64,000 bases of DNA from Comamonas phosphati (GCF_014637085.1 NZ_BMEU01000002.1:62001-126000); one strand, 5' to 3'; positions 54,529 through 63,869 are shown, numbered from the stretch's first letter. Translations and numbers: made by a program. Notes: a model not told the origin generated them from the letters alone.

Positions 54529-55422
54529 TCAGCGCGTCTGGGGCAGGTTTTCCCGCACATAGTCGGCCACCACCTGTATCAGCTCGGCCAAGCGGGCGCG
54601 CAGCGGCTCGAAGCCCGCATTGGGTTCGCGCGTGTCCTCGTCCATGTAGACCGGACGGCGGATCTCGATCTGCATGGAATGGCGCCCCTGTTGCGGCTGG
54701 CCTATGCGGCCGATCAGCTCCACGCCCTTGTAGGGCTCGTTGTAGGCCACGCTGTAGCCAAAGCCCTTCAGCGTTTCGCCTATCAGGTGGATGAACTCGG
54801 GCGCACAGGTCGTGCCGTCACGGTCGCCGAGCACGAAGTCGGCCAGCGGCGGCGCATCGGTGCGGCCCAGGCGCTGGTACACGTCGTTCGGCATGGAATG
54901 CAGGTTCAGATGCCAGACGCCGCCAAAGCGCTGCACGCTGGTGTCGATAGCCTGCGCCAGCGCCGCATGGTAGGGGCGCCAGTAACGCGCGATGCGATGC
55001 TCGACCTCGGCCACCGTGCGCTTGCGCTCGTACAGCGGCGTGGCCACGCCGTCCCGGCTGATGCGCTGCCAGATCAGGCCCAGACCTTGCCGGGTCTTGA
55101 CGCTGGGCTCAAGCGGCACGGGCCACCGGCCTTCGATCTGCGCCGGGTCCAGGTCGGCCTCGTTGCGGTTGGGGTCGATATAGGTGCGCGGAAACGTGGC
55201 CTCGATCAGCGTGGCGCCGAATGCGGGCCAACGGTCCCACAGCGCCGCCACATGCGTGTCCTCGCCGCGGCGCAGCAGGCTCATGGGCACGGCATGGCCG
55301 AAATCCTCGGGATAGGCCGTGCCGCTGTGCGGCGAGTCGCAGACGATGGGCAGGGCCTCGCCGCTGGCGTGGTGCACCACGACCGGCTCGGCCGGCCTGG
55401 CTTTCAGAAGGTCCGTGCTCAT
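54529..55422 (-). CDS. N-formylglutamate amidohydrolase family protein
   Basis: A 297-residue hydrolase of the FGase (HutG) family. Landmarks are IVCDSPHSGTAYPEDF (about 26-41), EATFPRTYIDPNRNEADLDP (about 72-91), WHLNLHSMPND with the HLH metal-like pair, and RHSMQIEIRRPVYMDEDT. The family hydrolyses N-formylglutamate or similar N-acyl amino diacids. The start ATG 55422 overlaps the stop of the preceding Bug receptor gene (TGATG). No hut genes are near, so the real substrate may be another formyl or acyl compound taken up with help of that receptor; this is inference. Confidence 0.88.
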   Translation of the reverse strand: MSTDLLKARPAEPVVVHHASGEALPIVCDSPHSGTAYPEDFGHAVPMSLLRRGEDTHVAALWDRWPAFGATLIEATFPRTYIDPNRNEADLDPAQIEGRWPVPLEPSVKTRQGLGLIWQRISRDGVATPLYERKRTVAEVEHRIARYWRPYHAALAQAIDTSVQRFGGVWHLNLHSMPNDVYQRLGRTDAPPLADFVLGDRDGTTCAPEFIHLIGETLKGFGYSVAYNEPYKGVELIGRIGQPQQGRHSMQIEIRRPVYMDEDTREPNAGFEPLRARLAELIQVVADYVRENLPQTR

Positions 55423-56411
55423 CAGTCCAGCTTGATGTTGGCGCGCTTGGCCACGGCCGTGTAGCGCTCGATGGCGACCTTGATCTGCTTGGCAAACTCT
55501 TCAGGCGTGTTGCCCATGGATTCGCCCGAGATGGACTTCTGCTTTTCCAGGTAGTCAGGCATGGCCATGGCCTTGTGGGCCGCGGCATTGAGTTTGTCGA
55601 TGAGGGGGCGCGGCGTGCCGGCCGGCGCCACCAGGCCGAACCAGCCGCCGTCGCCCATCTGGGGGTAGCCCAGCTCGGCATAGGTCGGCACGTCGGGCAG
55701 CACCTCGGCGCGCTTCAGGGCCAGCACGGCCAGTGGGCGCAGCTTGCCGTCCTTGATGTGGGGCAGGGTCGAAGGCAGGTTGTCGGTCATGGCATTGACC
55801 TGGCCGCCCAGCGCATCGGTAATGGCCTGGCCCGCGCCCTTGTAGGGGATGTGCAGCAGGTCGATGCCGGCCAGGTTCATGAAGTTCTCGATATTGGCGT
55901 GGCCCAGCGAGCCCGTGCCCGGCGAGGCAAAGCTGTACTTGCCGGGGTTGGCCTTGGCCAGTGCGATGAACTCCTTCATGGTCTTGGCCGGCACGCTGGA
56001 ATTGACCACGAACACGCTGGGCACGCTCATTACGTTGGTGATGGGTGCGAAGTCCTTGACGGCGTCATAGGGCAGCTTGCGGAAGATGGCGGGGTTGGAG
56101 CCATGGGTAGACACGGTGGCCATGCCGATGGTGTAGCCGTCGGGCGCGGCCTTGGCGATTTCTGAAGCGCCGATCGAGCCGCCGGCGCCGCCCTTGTTGT
56201 CCACTACCACGGACTTGCCGAGGATGGCGCTCATCTTCTCGGCCAGCAGGCGGGCCACCATGTCGGTCGAGCCGCCGGCACCGAACGGCACCACCAGGCG
56301 GATGGGGCGGTTCGGATAGTCGGCGGCGGCATTCGCCGCGAAGGCGGGGCTGAGCAAAACAGCGGCAGCGCCGGCAAGCAGGCTGGACAAAATGGTGCGG
56401 CGAATGGCCAT
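55422..56411 (-). CDS. Bug/TctC-type tripartite tricarboxylate transporter substrate-binding protein
   Basis: A 329-residue periplasmic receptor. Signal peptide residues 1-25 (SSLLAGAAAVLLSPAFAANA); then YPNRPIRLVVPFGAGGSTDM, DNKGGAGGSIGASEIAKAAP and DGYTIGMATVSTHGSNPA, the common Bug pattern. It should bind a carboxylate-type ligand. No TctA/TctB membrane genes occur in this window, which is common for the orphan Bug receptors of this family of bacteria. Start ATG 56411 gives a good signal peptide; longer frames run into LysR DNA. It is upstream of, and overlaps, the N-formylglutamate amidohydrolase gene. Confidence 0.93.
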   Translation of the reverse strand: MAIRRTILSSLLAGAAAVLLSPAFAANAAADYPNRPIRLVVPFGAGGSTDMVARLLAEKMSAILGKSVVVDNKGGAGGSIGASEIAKAAPDGYTIGMATVSTHGSNPAIFRKLPYDAVKDFAPITNVMSVPSVFVVNSSVPAKTMKEFIALAKANPGKYSFASPGTGSLGHANIENFMNLAGIDLLHIPYKGAGQAITDALGGQVNAMTDNLPSTLPHIKDGKLRPLAVLALKRAEVLPDVPTYAELGYPQMGDGGWFGLVAPAGTPRPLIDKLNAAAHKAMAMPDYLEKQKSISGESMGNTPEEFAKQIKVAIERYTAVAKRANIKLD

Positions 56412-56525
56412 GGTGGCTTTCCTCTCCAGAAATATGGTTGGTATGGCGCGAACCGGCAGGTTGGCAACGAGCTGCATTCTGGTGGCTGCCGCCCGCCGGG
56501 AAAAGCGACAAGAAAGCACAGCCAT

Positions 56526-56540
56526 ATGACTGTTCGTCAT
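56526..56540. promoter_or_regulatory. LysR-type operator candidate (T-N11-A)
   Basis: ATGAC-TGTTC-GTCAT, a perfect 5-bp inverted repeat containing T-N11-A (27 to 39). It lies in the 141-base gap between the Bug gene and the LysR start at 56553, where LysR regulators normally bind. An ATG at 56526 is inside it and is less likely as a start. Confidence 0.55.
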
Positions 56541-56552
56541 AATTGGTTCGTC

Positions 56553-57497
56553 ATGCGCATGCACTCCCCTTCCCTGTCCGAGCTGCACGCTTTCTCGGCG
56601 GCCGCGCGCCTGGGCAGCTACTCCCTGGCCGCCCAGGAGCTGTATGTCACCCAGGGCGGCATCAGCCGGGCCATCGCCCGGCTCGAAGAGCATCTGGGCT
56701 TTGCCCTGTTCGAGCGCCAGGGTCGGCGCAACGCGCTCACGCGCGCCGGGCAGGAGTATCTGCAGGCCGTCGAGCCCTCCATCATGGCCATTGAGGCCGC
56801 ATCAGCAGCCGCGCGCCGCAGCTCAAACCAGCGCAACAGCGCGCCGCAGCTGCGCCTGTCCGTCGTGCCCACGCTGTTCAGCCACTGGCTGATCCCGCGC
56901 CTGCCGGATTTCAGCGCCCGCCACCCGGGTGTGATGCTGTCCTTCGCCCCCTATCGCAGGGACGACGCACTGAACGCGCCCGAGATCGACGCCTGGATAC
57001 GCGTGGGCAGCCACTGGGCGCCGGACATCGCCGCCGACTACGTGATCGGCCGCGACCTCGTGCCCATCTGCCATCCGCGCGACCTGCAAGGTTCCCGGGC
57101 CATCAGTTGCGCCGCCGACGCGCTGACCCGCCCGCTGCTGGCCCATACCAACTACCCCGGCAACTGGGCCTGCTGGGCCGCGGCGCAGGGCATTGCAAAG
57201 GACTGCCCGCAGCCCACGGCGGATTTCGAGACCGTGGCCCTGCTGGTGCAGGCCGTGGCCGCCGGCATGGGCGTGGCCGTGGTGCAGCGCTGCCTGGTCG
57301 AAGAGGACCTGGCCGCCGGCCGTGTCGCGCAGGCGCTGGATGCGCCCGTCAACATCGAGCGCGGCTACTTCCTGTGCCGGCCCGCGGCACGCACGCCGTC
57401 AACGGCGCTGAAGCAGCTCAGGCACTGGATTCTGGAACAGGCCGCGCCCCGGGCCATCCCTCCGGACGGGGCTGCGCCCTCAGCGCCAGCCGCGTGA
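56553..57497 (+). CDS. LysR family transcriptional regulator
   Basis: A 314-residue regulator. The N-terminal winged HTH (SLSELHAFSAAARLGSYSLA, QELYVTQGGISRAIARLEEH, about residues 6-65) is followed by a LysR substrate-binding domain with LRLSVVPTLFSHWLIPRLPD and VAAGMGVAVVQRCLVEEDLA. I prefer ATG 56553 because starts such as 56526 overlap the operator palindrome and place the HTH unusually far from the N-terminus; no strong ribosome site is seen for either. Divergent from the Bug receptor and amidohydrolase genes, it is their probable regulator. Its last 18 bases overlap the convergent gene at 57480. Confidence 0.92.
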   Translation: MRMHSPSLSELHAFSAAARLGSYSLAAQELYVTQGGISRAIARLEEHLGFALFERQGRRNALTRAGQEYLQAVEPSIMAIEAASAAARRSSNQRNSAPQLRLSVVPTLFSHWLIPRLPDFSARHPGVMLSFAPYRRDDALNAPEIDAWIRVGSHWAPDIAADYVIGRDLVPICHPRDLQGSRAISCAADALTRPLLAHTNYPGNWACWAAAQGIAKDCPQPTADFETVALLVQAVAAGMGVAVVQRCLVEEDLAAGRVAQALDAPVNIERGYFLCRPAARTPSTALKQLRHWILEQAAPRAIPPDGAAPSAPAA

Positions 57498-57761
57498 AAG
57501 CACCCACTGGCACAAGGCACTTGACAACACCAGTGCCGCGTAGCTTGCCATCTTTCCATCGCGGCCGAACCACCACAGGCCGGCCGCCAGGACGGCGCAG
57601 CCGACAATGAAATTGATAGCAATCTGCGCTTTCCAGGAAAGGGATGAAGACCGATTTAGCTTGAACACCCGGGCATAGAGCACCATGCCCACGGCGAGAA
57701 AGAATGCGGGGGTCGCGAAATTGAGTAAATGATTCACGCTCGCAACTGCACCCATTGCCAC
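57480..57761 (-). CDS. Small membrane protein of unknown function
   Basis: I do not recognise this 93-residue protein. Three hydrophobic segments are visible: FATPAFFLAVGMVLYARVF (about 15-33), AQIAINFIVGCAVLAAGLWW (about 46-65) and MASYAALVLSSALCQWVL (about 71-88), with short charged loops (KLNRSS, GRDGK). It converges with and overlaps the LysR gene by 18 bases, and is upstream of hemA on the other strand. Part of the gene (57607-57640) resembles the dispersed ATAGC element, so some of the frame may be repeat-derived. A membrane protein is likely; function unknown. Confidence 0.65.
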   Translation of the reverse strand: MAMGAVASVNHLLNFATPAFFLAVGMVLYARVFKLNRSSSLSWKAQIAINFIVGCAVLAAGLWWFGRDGKMASYAALVLSSALCQWVLSRGWR

Positions 57762-57829
57762 GACCCCGATTCCAAGATATTGAACTCGGGTGATACCCGA
57801 AAGAGGCTGAAATTTTATAATCTAGGGCT

Positions 57830-59134
57830 ATGGCAGTCTGGGCTCTCGGTATCAATCACCATACGGCTCCGCTCGATATGCGGGGCCGTTTCGCGTTCGC
57901 GCTCGATCAGATCGCGCCCACGCTGCAAGGCCTGCGCGCCTCCCTGAGCGGCACGGACCGCACCCACAGCGCGGTGGAGACCGCGATTCTCTCCACCTGC
58001 AACCGCACCGAGATCTACTGCGCGGCCGACACGGCGGCCATGGACCACACGCTGCAATGGCTGGCCAGCAGCGGCGGCATCGCGCCCGAACTGCTGCGCC
58101 AGCATTCGTACCTGCTGCAGGACGGCTCCGTGGCCCGCCACGCCTTCCGCGTGGCCAGCGGCCTGGACTCCATGGTGCTGGGCGAGGCCCAGATCCTGGG
58201 CCAGATGAAGAATGCCGTGCGCGCCGCCGAATCCGCCGGGGCGCTGGGCACCACGCTCAACCAGTTGTTCCAGCGCAGCTTTGCCGTGGCCAAGGAAGTG
58301 CGCAGCTCCACCGAGATCGGCGCGCATTCGATCTCCATGGCCGCCGCCGCCGTGCGCCTGGCCAGCCAGCTGTTCGAGGACCTGAGCCAGATCCGCGTGC
58401 TGTTCGTGGGCGCCGGCGAGATGATCGAGCTGGTGTCCACCCACTTCGCCGCCAAGCAACCCAAGCAGATCACCATTGCCAACCGCACCCTGGAGCGCGG
58501 CGAGAAGCTGGCCGCCCAGTTCGGCGGCGGCACCATGCGCCTGGCCGATCTGCCCGAGCACCTGCACGAATACGATGCCGTCATCAGCTGCACGGCATCG
58601 AGCCTGCCCATCATCGGCCTCGGCGCCGTGGAAAGCGCGCTCAAGAAGCGCAAGCGCCGCCCCATCTTCATGGTCGACCTGGCCGTGCCGCGCGACATCG
58701 AAGCCGAGGTCAAGAACCTCAACGACGTCTACCTCTACACCGTGGACGACCTGGCCACCGTGGTGCGCACCGGCCAGGCCCAGCGCCAGGCCGCCGTGGA
58801 GCAGGCCGAGGTCATCATCGACACCGGCGTGCAAAGCTTTATGCACTGGCTGGACCAGCGCAAGCCCGAAGGCGGCATGGTGCCCCTGATCCAGCAGATC
58901 AACTCGCAGGCCGACGAATGGCGCGCGCTGGAGATCGCCCGCGCCAAGAAGCTGCTGGCCAAGGGCGAGGACGTAGACACCGTGCTCGAGGCCCTCTCGC
59001 GCGGCCTGACGCAGAAGATGCTGCACGGCACCATGGCCGAGCTGCACAAGGGCGACGCGGAGCAGCGCGCCCAGGCCGCCGACACCATCGCGCGCCTGTT
59101 CCTGCGCGGCAGCCGCGGCGCCACCAAGCTTTAG
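57830..59134 (+). CDS. hemA: Glutamyl-tRNA reductase
   Basis: Reduces Glu-tRNA to glutamate-1-semialdehyde, the first step of tetrapyrrole synthesis by the C5 route. The 434-residue protein has the catalytic Cys57 in [10 protein letters not shown], the [20 protein letters not shown] stretch (about 114-133) and the NADPH domain [17 protein letters not shown] (about 190-206). The C-terminal dimerisation domain with [10 protein letters not shown]-like [14 protein letters not shown] is complete. ATG 57830 is the start. It heads the hemA-prfA-prmC-grxD run typical of betaproteobacteria. Confidence 0.97.
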   Translation: MAVWALGINHHTAPLDMRGRFAFALDQIAPTLQGLRASLSGTDRTHSAVETAILSTCNRTEIYCAADTAAMDHTLQWLASSGGIAPELLRQHSYLLQDGSVARHAFRVASGLDSMVLGEAQILGQMKNAVRAAESAGALGTTLNQLFQRSFAVAKEVRSSTEIGAHSISMAAAAVRLASQLFEDLSQIRVLFVGAGEMIELVSTHFAAKQPKQITIANRTLERGEKLAAQFGGGTMRLADLPEHLHEYDAVISCTASSLPIIGLGAVESALKKRKRRPIFMVDLAVPRDIEAEVKNLNDVYLYTVDDLATVVRTGQAQRQAAVEQAEVIIDTGVQSFMHWLDQRKPEGGMVPLIQQINSQADEWRALEIARAKKLLAKGEDVDTVLEALSRGLTQKMLHGTMAELHKGDAEQRAQAADTIARLFLRGSRGATKL

Positions 59135-59278
59135 CGGCGCTCGCCCGCCCTTGCCTTTGGGGCTGCTGCGGCGGCCCCTGCCGGGCGGCCCGCCCGGCGC
59201 TACGTCTTCCTTCCCCGTTTCCCCGCATGCGCCTGCCCGCCAAGCCCGCAGGTCATGCCAAGCCCACGGACCATCACC

Positions 59279-60397
59279 ATGCAAGATTTTTTGCGCCACC
59301 AGCTCGAACGCTATGCCCAGCGCCTGCAGGAACTGGACTTCCTGCTCTCGCGCGAAGACATCATGGGCGACATGAAGCAGTACCGCGCCATCTCGCGCGA
59401 ACATGCCGACGTCACGGCCATCGCCAGCCGCTATGCGCGCCACCAGCAGACCGAAGCCGATATTGCGGCGGCGCGCGACATGCTCGCGGACTCCCAAGAT
59501 TCGCCCGACATGGCCGAGATGGCCCGGGAGGAGATCGGCAGCGGCGAAGCGGAACTGCTCAGGCTGGCCGATGAGCTGCAGCGCATGCTGCTGCCCAAGG
59601 ACCCCGACGATGCGCGCCCGGCCTTCATGGAAATCCGCGCCGGCACGGGCGGCGACGAGTCGGCCCTGTTCGCTGGCGACCTGGCCCGCATGTACACGCG
59701 CTACGCGGCCAGCGTGGGCTGGAAGGTGGAGATCATGAGCGCCAATGAAAGCGAACTGGGCGGCTACAAGGAAGTCGTGCTGCGCATCGACGGCCAGGGC
59801 GGCGACGGCCCCTTCGGCAGCAGCGTCTACGGCGCGCTGCGCTTCGAATCCGGCGGCCACCGCGTGCAGCGCGTGCCCGCCACCGAAACCCAGGGCCGCA
59901 TCCACACCAGCGCCTGCACCGTGGCCGTCATGCCCGAGCCCGACGAGGCCGAGGCCATCACGCTCAACCCGGCCGACCTGCGCATCGACACCTTCCGTGC
60001 CAGCGGCGCCGGCGGCCAGCACATCAACAAGACCGACTCCGCCGTGCGCGTGGTCCACCTGCCCACGGGCATCGTAGCCGAGTGCCAGGACGGCCGCAGC
60101 CAGCACAGCAACAAGGCCAAGGCGCTGCAGGTGCTGCAGGCCCGCATCCAGGAAAAGGAGCGCAGCGAGCGCGCCGCCAAGGAAGCCGCCATGCGCAAGG
60201 GCCTGATCGGCTCGGGCGACCGCAGCGACCGCATCCGCACCTACAACTTCCCCCAGGGCCGCCTGACCGACCACCGCATCAACCTCACGCTGTACAAGCT
60301 GCTGCAGGTGATGGAAGGCGATCTGGGCGAGGTGCTGCAGGCCCTGGCCCATGCCCGCGAGGCCGAGCTGCTCGAAGAACTGCAGGTCAACAGCTGA
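59279..60397 (+). CDS. prfA: Peptide chain release factor 1
   Basis: Terminates translation at UAA and UAG. The 372-residue protein carries the stop-codon recognition tripeptide PAT (200-202, in [16 protein letters not shown]) and the universal GGQ (245-247, in [14 protein letters not shown]). ATG 59279 begins [12 protein letters not shown]; an upstream in-frame ATG at 59255 adds eight residues. Its stop overlaps the start of prmC (TGATG), and PrmC methylates the Gln of this GGQ, so coupling is functional. A 144-base gap separates it from hemA. Confidence 0.97.
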   Translation: MQDFLRHQLERYAQRLQELDFLLSREDIMGDMKQYRAISREHADVTAIASRYARHQQTEADIAAARDMLADSQDSPDMAEMAREEIGSGEAELLRLADELQRMLLPKDPDDARPAFMEIRAGTGGDESALFAGDLARMYTRYAASVGWKVEIMSANESELGGYKEVVLRIDGQGGDGPFGSSVYGALRFESGGHRVQRVPATETQGRIHTSACTVAVMPEPDEAEAITLNPADLRIDTFRASGAGGQHINKTDSAVRVVHLPTGIVAECQDGRSQHSNKAKALQVLQARIQEKERSERAAKEAAMRKGLIGSGDRSDRIRTYNFPQGRLTDHRINLTLYKLLQVMEGDLGEVLQALAHAREAELLEELQVNS

Positions 60398-61254
60398 TGG
60401 CCGCCATGCCCCCCACGGTTGCCGACGCCCTGCGCCAGGCCTTGCAGCAAGGCTTGGCGCGCATCGACGCGCAATTGCTGCTGCTGCACCTGCTGGGCCA
60501 GGCCGGTGCCGGCCGCGCCTGGCTGCTGACGCATGACACCGATGTGCTGACGGCAGAGCAGGCCGCCGGCTTTGCCCGGCTCTGTACGCGCCGCCTGGCT
60601 GGCGAACCGGTGGCCTACCTCACCGGCCGCAAGGAGTTCTACGGCCTGGACCTGGCCGTGGACAGCCGCGTGCTGGACCCGCGCCCCGATACCGAGACGC
60701 TGGTGGACTGGGCGCTGGAGCTGATGCCGCCGGGCAGCGCCTGCCGCGTGGTGGACCTGGGCACGGGCAGCGGCGCCATTGCCCTGGCGCTGCAAAGCCG
60801 GCGCCAGGGCAATGGCGACACGGCCCAGGTGCTGGCCGTGGACGCCAGCGCCGATGCCCTGGCCGTGGCCCGCTCCAATGCCCAGCGCCTGCAGCTGCCC
60901 GTGCAGTTCGCCCACGGCAGCTGGCTGGAGCCCCTGGCGGGGCAGCCCGCGTTCGACCTGATCGTGAGCAACCCGCCCTATATCCGCGCGGGCGACCCGC
61001 ATCTGGCCTCGCTCACCCACGAGCCTTTGTGCGCGCTGGCCAGCGGCGACGATGGCCTGGAGGACATACGCAGCATCATCGCCCAGGCCCCCGCGCACCT
61101 GAAGCCCGGTGGCTGGCTGCTGTTCGAGCACGGCTGGGACCAGGCGCCGCACGTGGCCGCGCTCATGCAGCAGGCGGGCTTCGCCGCCGTGCAGCACCGC
61201 GAGGATCTGGCCGGCATCGCCCGCTGCACGGGCGGGCAATGGCCCCGGCGATGA
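60397..61254 (+). CDS. prmC: Peptide chain release factor N(5)-glutamine methyltransferase
   Basis: Methylates the Gln of the GGQ motif in RF1 and RF2. The 285-residue protein has the N-terminal helical domain, the [20 protein letters not shown] block (about 68-87), SAM motif [15 protein letters not shown] (about 118-132) and the catalytic NPPY at 192-195. ATG 60397 shares its first base with the prfA stop codon. A second ATG lies three codons on. It is the third gene of hemA-prfA-prmC-grxD. Confidence 0.97.
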   Translation: MAAMPPTVADALRQALQQGLARIDAQLLLLHLLGQAGAGRAWLLTHDTDVLTAEQAAGFARLCTRRLAGEPVAYLTGRKEFYGLDLAVDSRVLDPRPDTETLVDWALELMPPGSACRVVDLGTGSGAIALALQSRRQGNGDTAQVLAVDASADALAVARSNAQRLQLPVQFAHGSWLEPLAGQPAFDLIVSNPPYIRAGDPHLASLTHEPLCALASGDDGLEDIRSIIAQAPAHLKPGGWLLFEHGWDQAPHVAALMQQAGFAAVQHREDLAGIARCTGGQWPRR

Positions 61255-61395
61255 ACGCGGCTTGATTTCCCGCCCCGCACCCCTACCTGGGGACAAGCGA
61301 ATACCCGATTCCCGCACGGCCCCCACTCCGGGGCCGACAGTGAAATAATCCCGGTTGCGCTGCCATCGCAGCAATCCACAGATTTTGGAGCCACC

Positions 61396-61719
61396 ATGAG
61401 CAACACCCAACAACGCCTTGCCGACCTCGTCAAGAACAACGACATCCTGCTGTTCATGAAGGGCAATGCCAGCTTCCCCATGTGCGGCTTCTCCGGCCGC
61501 GCCATCCAGATCCTCAAGGCCTGCGGCGTGGACCCCAAGGCCATCGCCACCGTGAACGTGCTGGACGACCAGGAAGTCCGCCAGGGCATCAAGGAATTCA
61601 GCAACTGGCCCACGATTCCCCAGTTGTACCTGCACGGCGAATTCATCGGTGGCTCGGATATCATGATGGAAATGTACGAATCGGGCGAACTGCAGCAGCT
61701 GCTGGCCGCCAAGGCCTGA
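61396..61719 (+). CDS. grxD: Monothiol glutaredoxin Grx4
   Basis: A 107-residue CGFS-type glutaredoxin that binds and passes [2Fe-2S] clusters. The site is SFPMCGFSGRAIQILKACGV (about residues 26-45); the glutathione-binding IPQLYLHGEFIGGSDIMMEM is at about 74-93. ATG 61396 follows TTTTGGAGCCACC. It is the last gene of the hemA cluster; a 141-base gap before it may hold its own promoter. A terminator follows 21 bases after its stop. Confidence 0.97.
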   Translation: MSNTQQRLADLVKNNDILLFMKGNASFPMCGFSGRAIQILKACGVDPKAIATVNVLDDQEVRQGIKEFSNWPTIPQLYLHGEFIGGSDIMMEMYESGELQQLLAAKA

Positions 61720-61740
61720 GCCTCGTCACTCCCTCACGCC

Positions 61741-61766
61741 AAAGCCACGCCCTGCCGTGGCTTTTT
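61741..61766 (+). terminator. Intrinsic terminator after grxD
   Basis: AAAGCCACG-CCCTGC-CGTGGCTTTTT, a 9-bp stem with a T run, 21 bases past the grxD stop. The T run also forms the start of the first tandem repeat unit. Confidence 0.85.
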
Positions 61767-61930
61767 CATCGCCGGGCCGCCCCAAGATGAAAAGCCCCCT
61801 CCCGGAGGGGCAGCGACCACGCGCAGCGGGGAGCGCGGGGAGCCATTTTTCATCGCCGGGCCACCCCAGGATGAAAAGCGCCCCTCCCGGAGGGGCCGCG
61901 ACCACACGCAGTGGGGAGCGTGGGGAGCCA
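61762..61930 (+). repeat. Tandem duplication of an 84/85-bp hairpin unit
   Basis: Two direct copies (61762-61845 and 61846-61930) both run TTTTTCATCGCCGGGCC, then GATGAAAAGC, a hairpin CCCCTCC-C-GGAGGGG, then GCAGYGGGGAGCGYGGGGAG and back to CCATTTTTCAT. The second has one extra base and several transitions. It fills the gap between grxD and the RNase H-like gene, ending 20 bases before that ATG. Confidence 0.9.
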
Positions 61931-61950
61931 TTTTTCATTGGGATCACACC

Positions 61951-62385
61951 ATGCCTGCACTCCCTGCGCCTCCCGGCCACCACTGCTGCATCCACATCGA
62001 CGGCAGCGCCCTGCCCAACCCCGGCCCCATGAGCCTGGGCGCCGTGCTGCGCCTGCCGGACGGTGCCCGGCACACGCTGTCGCGCAATCTGCGCCGCAGC
62101 GGCTGCAACAACGAAGCCGAGCTGCTGGCCCTGATCGCCGCCCTGCGCGAAGCCCAGGCCCTGGGCGTGCACCACATCACGCTGCGCACCGACAGCAGCG
62201 TGCTCGTCGAGCAGCTGGGCGGACCCGGCCCCAGGCCTACCCGCCCCATCCTGCGCCTGGAGCCCCTGTTTGCCCAGGCGCGCCGCCTGATGGGCGAATT
62301 CGAGGAAATCCGGCTGCAGTGGATTCCGCGCCACCGCAACCAGGAAGCCGACACGCTGGCCCGGGCCGCGCATGCCCAGCCATAA
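61951..62385 (+). CDS. RNase H-like / reverse transcriptase-like protein
   Basis: A 144-residue protein with the RNase H fold: HIDGSALPNPGPMSLG (first Asp, about residues 15-30), NNEAELLALIAALREA (Glu), LRTDSSVLVEQL (second Asp) and WIPRHRNQEADTLARAA (His and final Asp). All four acidic active-site positions seem present, so it may cleave RNA in RNA:DNA hybrids. It is closest to the plant/archaeal-type RNase HI family (RVT_3 domain), not to classical Escherichia coli RnhA. ATG 61951 lies just after the tandem repeat. An AGAACGTGTTCA copy overlaps its stop codon. Confidence 0.88.
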   Translation: MPALPAPPGHHCCIHIDGSALPNPGPMSLGAVLRLPDGARHTLSRNLRRSGCNNEAELLALIAALREAQALGVHHITLRTDSSVLVEQLGGPGPRPTRPILRLEPLFAQARRLMGEFEEIRLQWIPRHRNQEADTLARAAHAQP

Positions 62386-62397
62386 GAACGTGTTCAA
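62383..62397 (+). repeat. Copy of the AGAACGTGTTCA motif
   Basis: TAAGAACGTGTTCAA, identical over 15 bases to 35101-35115. The first TAA is the stop codon of the RNase H-like gene. No partner arm is seen here. Confidence 0.6.
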
Positions 62398-62492
62398 CGC
62401 CCCGGCAAGGCTGGCTCCAGGCTTTATGTGATTGAATAGGGCATGCTGTTTTTGCGCAGCCGCCGCCCTGCGCGCCGTTGCGTGCCCTGCCT

Positions 62493-63869
62493 ATGAGTTT
62501 GCTCCAGAGCCTGTTGATGATCGCGGCACTGATTCTTGCCAGTGCCTTTTTTTCCGTGGCCGAAATCTCCATGGCCGCCTCGCGCCGCCTGCGCCTGCGG
62601 CAGATGGTCGAAGACGGAGAGCCGCGCGCCGAGCTGGTCATGAAGATGCAGGCCCAGCCCGGCGAATATTTCACGGTCACGCAGATCGGCCTCAATGCCG
62701 TCGCCATCCTCGGCGGCGTCGTGGGCGAAGGAGCCCTCACCCCTTTCCTGACCCAGTTGCTGAGCCTGTGGTTCAGCGAGAGCCGCTCGCAGACGGTGGG
62801 CTTTCTGCTGTCCTTCATCACCATCACCTCGCTCTTCATCCTCTTTGCCGACCTGCTGCCCAAGCGCCTGTCCATGGCCCAGCCCGAGCGCCTGGCCGTG
62901 CGCGTGCTGCGCCCCATGCTCTGGTGCATGGCCGTGCTCAAGCCGCTGGTCTGGTGCTTCAACAAGCTGGCCGATGCCACGGCCCGGCTGCTGGGCATGC
63001 CCACGGTGCGCGACGACCGCATCACGCACGAGGACATCCTGGCCATGACCGAGGCCGGCACCAAGGCCGGTGTGCTGGCCGCGCAGGAACAGCAGGTCAT
63101 CGCCAACCTGTTCGAGCTGGACTCGCGCACCGTGGCTTCGGCCATGACGCAGCGCGACCGCATCGCCTTCTTCTACCGCGACGACCCCGACGAGGTGATC
63201 CGCGCGCGCATTGCCGAGGAACCGTTCTCCACCTATCCGGTCTGCGACGGCGATATCGACCATGTGGTCGGCTATGTCGACGCCAAGGACCTGTTCCAGC
63301 GCTCGCTCAACAACCAGCCGCTGTCGCTGACCCACGAATCGCTGATCCGCAAGGTGCTGATCGTGCCCGACCGCCTGACGCTGGCCGAGGTGCTGGAGCA
63401 GTTCCGCCTGGTGCACGAGGACTTTGCCGTCATCGTCAACGAATACAGCCTGGTCGTCGGCGTCGTGACCCTCAACGATGTGATGAGCACCGTCATGGGC
63501 GATCTCGTGACCGGCTCCGACGACGAGGAACAGATCGTGCGCCGCGACGAGAACTCCTGGCTGATCGACGGCGTCACGCCGGTGGAAGACGTGATGCGCG
63601 TGCTGCAGCTGGGCGACATGCCGCACGACGACGAGTACGAGACCCTGGCCGGCTTTCTCATGGTCATGCTGCGCCGCGTGCCGCGCCGCACCGATGCCGT
63701 GAACTGGGGCGGCTACCAATTCGAGGTGCTGGACGTGGACAGCTACCGCATCGACCAGGTCATGGTCACGCGCCTGCCCGATCCTGCCGAGGCCCATGCA
63801 GCAGCCAGGGCGCATGACGGGCTGGCGCAGTTGCCTGGCAGCAATGCCGGCAGCGAAAAGCGCTCATGA
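62493..63869 (+). CDS. HlyC/CorC-type transporter-like protein (DUF21-CBS-CorC)
   Basis: A 458-residue membrane protein. An N-terminal DUF21/CNNM domain (about 1-190; helices such as SLLMIAALILASAFFSVAEI and TVGFLLSFITITSLFILFAD) is followed by two CBS domains (about 210-330, MTQRDRIAFFYRDDPDEVIR and HEDFAVIVNEYSLVVGVVTL) and a CorC/HlyC C-terminal domain (about 350-430, LIDGVTPVEDVMRVLQLGD). Relatives are implicated in Mg2+/Co2+ efflux. ATG 62493 begins MSLLQSLLM; a TTG five codons upstream is possible. It follows the RNase H-like gene by 107 bases. Confidence 0.92.
   Translation: MSLLQSLLMIAALILASAFFSVAEISMAASRRLRLRQMVEDGEPRAELVMKMQAQPGEYFTVTQIGLNAVAILGGVVGEGALTPFLTQLLSLWFSESRSQTVGFLLSFITITSLFILFADLLPKRLSMAQPERLAVRVLRPMLWCMAVLKPLVWCFNKLADATARLLGMPTVRDDRITHEDILAMTEAGTKAGVLAAQEQQVIANLFELDSRTVASAMTQRDRIAFFYRDDPDEVIRARIAEEPFSTYPVCDGDIDHVVGYVDAKDLFQRSLNNQPLSLTHESLIRKVLIVPDRLTLAEVLEQFRLVHEDFAVIVNEYSLVVGVVTLNDVMSTVMGDLVTGSDDEEQIVRRDENSWLIDGVTPVEDVMRVLQLGDMPHDDEYETLAGFLMVMLRRVPRRTDAVNWGGYQFEVLDVDSYRIDQVMVTRLPDPAEAHAAARAHDGLAQLPGSNAGSEKRS

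Noticed and set aside
57815-60352. An 845-codon open frame on the minus strand opposite hemA and prfA
   Set aside because: Shadow of hemA and prfA with biased Gly/His/Ala composition and no domain I recognise.
61762-61930. The tandem 84/85-bp repeat as a CRISPR array or a coding gene
   Set aside because: Two units only, no spacers; an open frame through them is repeat-derived and has no plausible start or product.
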